The translations under genes and the position numbers were made by a program. The notes beneath the pieces are model-generated. The model saw nothing but the letters and a program-made list of their open reading frames with translations. It had not been told where the DNA came from and did no database searches. Of a stretch of DNA of 64,000 nt, positions 60,947-64,000 are shown one piece after another. Each line of letters begins with the position of its first letter. Position 1 is the first letter of the stretch. Source of the DNA: Poriferisodalis sp026713105 (GTDB lineage: Bacteria > Actinomycetota > Acidimicrobiia > Acidimicrobiales > Poriferisodalaceae); assembly GCA_965115995.1 (NCBI GenBank), contig OZ220472.1, positions 248,001-312,000 on the forward strand, written 5' to 3'.

Positions 60947-62353
60947 TTGTCATCTTCGTTTGAATCAGAATTCCTGGCTGCCGGTGGCCGTTTGGGCACT
61001 TGGTGGGTCCCTGATACTGCCGACCTGAACAGCGACGGGGAAATCGACTCGCTGCCCGAGCGCCGCGAGGCAGGCATCATGACGACTTCCGCCGACGGCG
61101 AATGGAACCTGCTGTTGGCAAGCGAGCCTCCTGCCCGCGATGGCAAGACCCCCGAAATGTCGCCTCCCGACTCAAGACGGCGAAATCTGATGTGGGGCAA
61201 GACAAGCGGCTCGTGCACCAGCCTGTTCGCCGGATCGCTCACCTACGACACGACCGACTGGACGACATTCGCGCACGAGGGGTGGCAGGGGCCGTGGCAT
61301 GTCGACTCGCCAGGCACCTGGTTCGAGGCGTCAGATCGAGTCGCGCATGTATTCGTCGAGTTCGCGGCAGGTCGGCAATGGGCCGACATGGCACCGGGGC
61401 AAGGCCGAACGCACAACTTGCAAAAGCAGTGGGATCGCTCGACGAGCACCTTCACCCGTCCCGATCCGGCCGTCCACGAAGCCACCGTTGCTGGGGCGAC
61501 CGTGCAGATGAATACCGCCGTGTCGTTTCACATCTCCGATACCCGAGCGGAATTCGAACTCGGTTCGCACTTTCGTGTGATCGACGAAGTCCAGATCGAC
61601 GAGGTGCTCCAGAAGTGGGTTGAGCCCCTGCACGACCTCGTCGGCCTGTTCTGGCTGAAGAACCCCGGCATTGTGTCAGTGCAAGTACAAAAACCTGACA
61701 GCCGGGAACTGTCGAAAGTGAGCTACTCGGGCAGGTTCGCGCCCGTTGATCCCGGCACGGTTCTCGACGCAGCGCACACATTCGCGCCGTTCACGACCGT
61801 AGAGGGCCTGATTGCGTGCGGGTACGGCTTCGACGATCTGCTGAACGGGTACTGGGACAGCAGGGCACAAGGATTCGGCAGAGCCATCCAACGCCTCAAC
61901 GAGTCCCAGGATTCACATCTCGACGAAAGCCTCGATGCCCGCATGCTCAGCGCTACCAAGTCCCTCGAAGCTCTCCAAAAGGCAATCACGGGACTGTCAG
62001 GAACCGTTGACCTCGCCAAGGCTGCCTCCGACCTCATCGGCGCAACTGGGTCCATCGGAAACGACATCACGGACATCTGGAAGAAACGCGGAACGAAGCT
62101 GTACAAGAACTCGATCGCGCAGATTCGCCACGAATACCTCGCTCACGAGCAGAGCGGCGAACGCCTCAAGTCACTCACAGACGCTGATCTCACCGACCAC
62201 TACTGGCATCACATCGCATTGCAATGGCTGCTGCGGCGGCGATTGCTGGAAACCATGGGCATTGCCGCCGACGACGCCGACCAACTGGTGGCCGAATCTC
62301 TGGCGTACAAGAATGTCATCGACCACGTACGGGACTACTACGACAACCAGTGA
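60947..62353 (+). CDS. ApeA-like HEPN anti-phage protein
   Basis: A 468-residue protein from a TTG start with GGCGGGGGA upstream. The N-terminus (FESEFLAAGGRLGTWWVPD) and the following beta-rich part, through RRRNLMWGKTSG and LFAG, fit the ApeA N-terminal domain as I know it. The C-terminal 130 residues are helical with R394-HEYLA-H400 in QIRHEYLAHEQ, a HEPN Rx(4-6)H RNase motif. ApeA is a single-gene abortive-infection protein. The ATG-less start and downstream spacer suggest an independent gene. Family call by pattern, not by alignment. Confidence 0.68.
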   Translation: MSSSFESEFLAAGGRLGTWWVPDTADLNSDGEIDSLPERREAGIMTTSADGEWNLLLASEPPARDGKTPEMSPPDSRRRNLMWGKTSGSCTSLFAGSLTYDTTDWTTFAHEGWQGPWHVDSPGTWFEASDRVAHVFVEFAAGRQWADMAPGQGRTHNLQKQWDRSTSTFTRPDPAVHEATVAGATVQMNTAVSFHISDTRAEFELGSHFRVIDEVQIDEVLQKWVEPLHDLVGLFWLKNPGIVSVQVQKPDSRELSKVSYSGRFAPVDPGTVLDAAHTFAPFTTVEGLIACGYGFDDLLNGYWDSRAQGFGRAIQRLNESQDSHLDESLDARMLSATKSLEALQKAITGLSGTVDLAKAASDLIGATGSIGNDITDIWKKRGTKLYKNSIAQIRHEYLAHEQSGERLKSLTDADLTDHYWHHIALQWLLRRRLLETMGIAADDADQLVAESLAYKNVIDHVRDYYDNQ

Positions 62354-62538
62354 CCATGCAAGACCCGCGTCGCATGGACCTCGTGCCGGCTAGGCCCTGA
62401 TCATCCTGACCGCCCACCATGACACCAGGGGGTCTTGGTTCGGTTTTCGTGAGATTCGCGCAACGAAGCTGTGGGCTCGAGGTTCTTGCCTGCACTAACG
62501 CGTTATGCAGCAATGCTGGAGCCTGCACTTCCGAAGGG

Positions 62539-63663
62539 TCATCGTCGGTGTGGCAGGACGACGGAGGAGTACCGCTGCCAGAGGTGGCTGAGCGTCGATC
62601 GAGCGTCGGTTCCGTTGATTCGCCTCCCGGCGCTCATCGAGCGTGCCGTGGCGCCGGTCCGCGCCTGCGGCGCTGGGAGCTTCGTGTGCCGAAGCGAAGT
62701 GACCACTCGGCCGCTGCGCGGCTTCGATGGCTCAGGGGGCCGTATGGGTGCACGGCGGGCTCGGATTTGGTCGCGGACAATTAGAAAGAATGCGGGCGGC
62801 AATGCGAAGCACAACAGCACGATCAGCAACACGAGTGGGATTGCGACGAGCGTCACGAGAATCGCGACTGTCGCCGCCCATCCGAGGAATGTTGCTCCCA
62901 GGCCCACCAGGACTGTGAGGGGAATCGCGTATATGGCGACGACGTGCCCGAGCGCGGCCTTGGGATTCGGGTTGTGCCTCAGGAGTCGGCGCCGCAGCTT
63001 CCCGCTGTGCTGGCGGTTCGCTTCTTCGCGAGCTTGGTCGTAGGCGTCGGCCGGGACGACTACCACTTCGATGGCGTCCTCGGGTATCTCTGCTGGCGAG
63101 GATCGGCCGCTTCGCAGATTGCTTCTGGGGGAGGCTGAGGTCACCTTGTACTCCAACCAATGTGATCCTCCGTCTCCGTCGCTGCGGACGAGACTGCCCT
63201 GCGCTCGGACAGTGACGCAGTACGCGCTTGCGCCGTCGGCGGACTGTCGCAGGTCGTGTAGCGCGATTGTGCGATCGAAGCTGGCGACACCACGCCGCAT
63301 CGACCGGTCGAATTGCGTCGCGTGTTCTCCGTCGTCGAGCATGACCCGCAACAGGTCACGGGGCTTGATGTCGCGGTAGTCGATCTCGTCGCCCTCGCGC
63401 ATGCCCACGACCCGACGAGCCGCGAAGGCGTTCTTGCGTGTCTTTGGGCGTACCGAGAACAATCCCAATCCTGCCGCCGCGACGCGCACTGCCCAGAATC
63501 GTGAACCTGCGTACTGCAGTGGGACGCACCCGTACTTGGCGTAGTCGCCGGCGTCGATGCCGCGCACAGCGACAATCCGGCGAGCCGAGCGCCATTCGCG
63601 GTAGCCAGCGAACACCATCTGGATCGTCGCCACCGTCCCGGCAATCGTCAACAACTCAGTCAC
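62539..63663 (-). CDS. Membrane protein of unknown function
   Basis: A 374-residue protein. The N-terminus (LLTIAGTVATIQMVFAG) may be a membrane anchor. About 200 soluble residues follow, rich in arginine and aspartate (EGDEIDYRDIKPRDLLRVMLDDGEHA). Residues about 240-305 contain two or three strong transmembrane helices (IPLTVLVGLGATFLGW and VAILVTLVAIPLVLLIVLLCF). The tail is basic and disordered. No family recognised. It is convergent with the ApeA-like gene and is preceded by a structured leader. Confidence 0.65.
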   Translation of the reverse strand: MTELLTIAGTVATIQMVFAGYREWRSARRIVAVRGIDAGDYAKYGCVPLQYAGSRFWAVRVAAAGLGLFSVRPKTRKNAFAARRVVGMREGDEIDYRDIKPRDLLRVMLDDGEHATQFDRSMRRGVASFDRTIALHDLRQSADGASAYCVTVRAQGSLVRSDGDGGSHWLEYKVTSASPRSNLRSGRSSPAEIPEDAIEVVVVPADAYDQAREEANRQHSGKLRRRLLRHNPNPKAALGHVVAIYAIPLTVLVGLGATFLGWAATVAILVTLVAIPLVLLIVLLCFALPPAFFLIVRDQIRARRAPIRPPEPSKPRSGRVVTSLRHTKLPAPQARTGATARSMSAGRRINGTDARSTLSHLWQRYSSVVLPHRR

Positions 63664-63673
63664 CGATCAAGCC

Positions 63674-63717
63674 CTCCGAGCCTCAATCCGCCCGACACAT
63701 ATCGGGCGCTCTCGGAG
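63674..63717. promoter_or_regulatory. Nested inverted repeat upstream of membrane-protein gene
   Basis: CTCCGAG (63674-63680) pairs with CTCGGAG (63711-63717), and inside it CGCCCGA (63689-63695) pairs with TCGGGCG (63702-63708) around a six-base loop. It lies 11 bases upstream of the start of the minus-strand gene at 63663, so it could be an operator or a leader structure blocking ribosome access. Confidence 0.55.
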
Positions 63718-63801
63718 AGTCACTGTTGTCGAGGGGTGTGACAACCTCGCAGAACCGATCAGGCATGCGGTACGCGGACAGTGCCTCTAGCTATCCAACA
63801 G

Positions 63802-63869
63802 CGACCCTCTGACCAGTACAAACGCGAGACCACCCTCGCTGCAACGACTCTCTGACCAGAGATAAACGC
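63802..63869 (+). repeat. Spaced direct repeat
   Basis: CGAC-x-CTCTGACCAG followed by AAACGC occurs at 63802-63824 and again at 63845-63869, with two small variations. The 43-bp spacing is close to four DNA turns, as for repeated protein-binding sites. Confidence 0.6.
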
Positions 63870-63921
63870 TGACGCGCTCGCACCAGAGTCCAACTGCGCA
63901 TACCTAAAGTCGCACATCCCC

Positions 63922-63946
63922 GGGTCTGTCAGAATCTGACAGACCC
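63922..63946. promoter_or_regulatory. Perfect 11-bp-arm palindrome
   Basis: GGGTCTGTCAG and CTGACAGACCC flank a central AAT. The symmetry is exact and no T-run follows, which fits a dimeric regulator site better than an intrinsic terminator. The controlled gene may lie beyond the right edge. Confidence 0.6.
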
Positions 63947-64000
63947 ACGCTTCGCGAATTGATGCAACGCGCCCAAGTTGAAATCGAGTCTGCGCCGATT

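Larger units (their letters stand above)
63664..64000. other. Non-coding end of window with several structured elements
   Basis: 337 bases with no convincing gene. It holds a nested hairpin (63674-63717), a spaced direct repeat (63802-63824 and 63845-63869) and a 25-bp palindrome (63922-63946), so it is probably a regulatory or replication-like region. It may serve the gene to the left or one beyond the edge. Confidence 0.6.

Overview
The window is high-GC, densely coded bacterial DNA. GTG and TTG starts are common. It carries a mycothiol-reductase-like DsbA protein, dodecins, LLM-class flavin enzymes, many family III CoA-transferases and crotonases, a DUF3556 membrane protein and a cobU-cobT-cobS run. 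Together these point to an Actinomycetota genome, plausibly Acidimicrobiia. This is a judgement from gene content; there is no rRNA or tRNA gene to confirm it.

Layout. 1-6.9 kb: end of a molybdopterin oxidoreductase, two MFS transporters, a zinc alcohol dehydrogenase, an SDR and an epoxide-hydrolase-like enzyme. 7.0-9.3 kb: a small accessory patch with a VapBC-type toxin-antitoxin pair, whose operator is a clear palindrome, and a two-gene cassette ending in a PD-(D/E)XK nuclease-like protein. 9.3-36 kb: a catabolic/CoA-ester region with crotonases, single and tandem family III CoA-transferases, an AMP-dependent acyl-CoA ligase, an LLM monooxygenase, an acetoacetate-decarboxylase-like protein, amidohydrolases, VOC proteins, a dodecin and a dodecin-fusion protein. 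Within it, at 26482-27141, is a DsbA/mycothiol-nitroreductase-like gene with an in-frame TGA exactly where the family has its nucleophilic cysteine. This is a strong selenoprotein candidate that ordinary gene calling would truncate. 36-39.6 kb: DUF1015-like protein and cobU, cobT, cobS (nucleotide-loop assembly of cobalamin). 39.9-48.3 kb: a branched-chain-amino-acid-type ABC importer with both permeases and one ATPase fused in one chain, then a DUF3556 membrane protein and an FAD oxidoreductase. 48.4-62.4 kb: a defence island. It contains a BPTD_3080/type III-like restriction helicase-nuclease whose C-terminus is fused to an MNT nucleotidyltransferase, a HepT-like HEPN toxin overlapping it, the modification methyltransferase, an unknown protein, a 1209-residue helical-repeat/PIN protein and an ApeA-like HEPN protein. 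62.5-64 kb: a membrane protein and a hairpin-rich non-coding end.

How the genes work together. The metabolic part looks like equipment for taking up, activating and degrading acyl or cyclic substrates as CoA esters. In the defence island the HEPN/MNT toxin-antitoxin is physically built into the restriction operon, so loss or failure of restriction would be coupled to an RNase toxin. Several predicted RNases (VapC, HEPN, PIN and ApeA-like HEPN) sit within one window.
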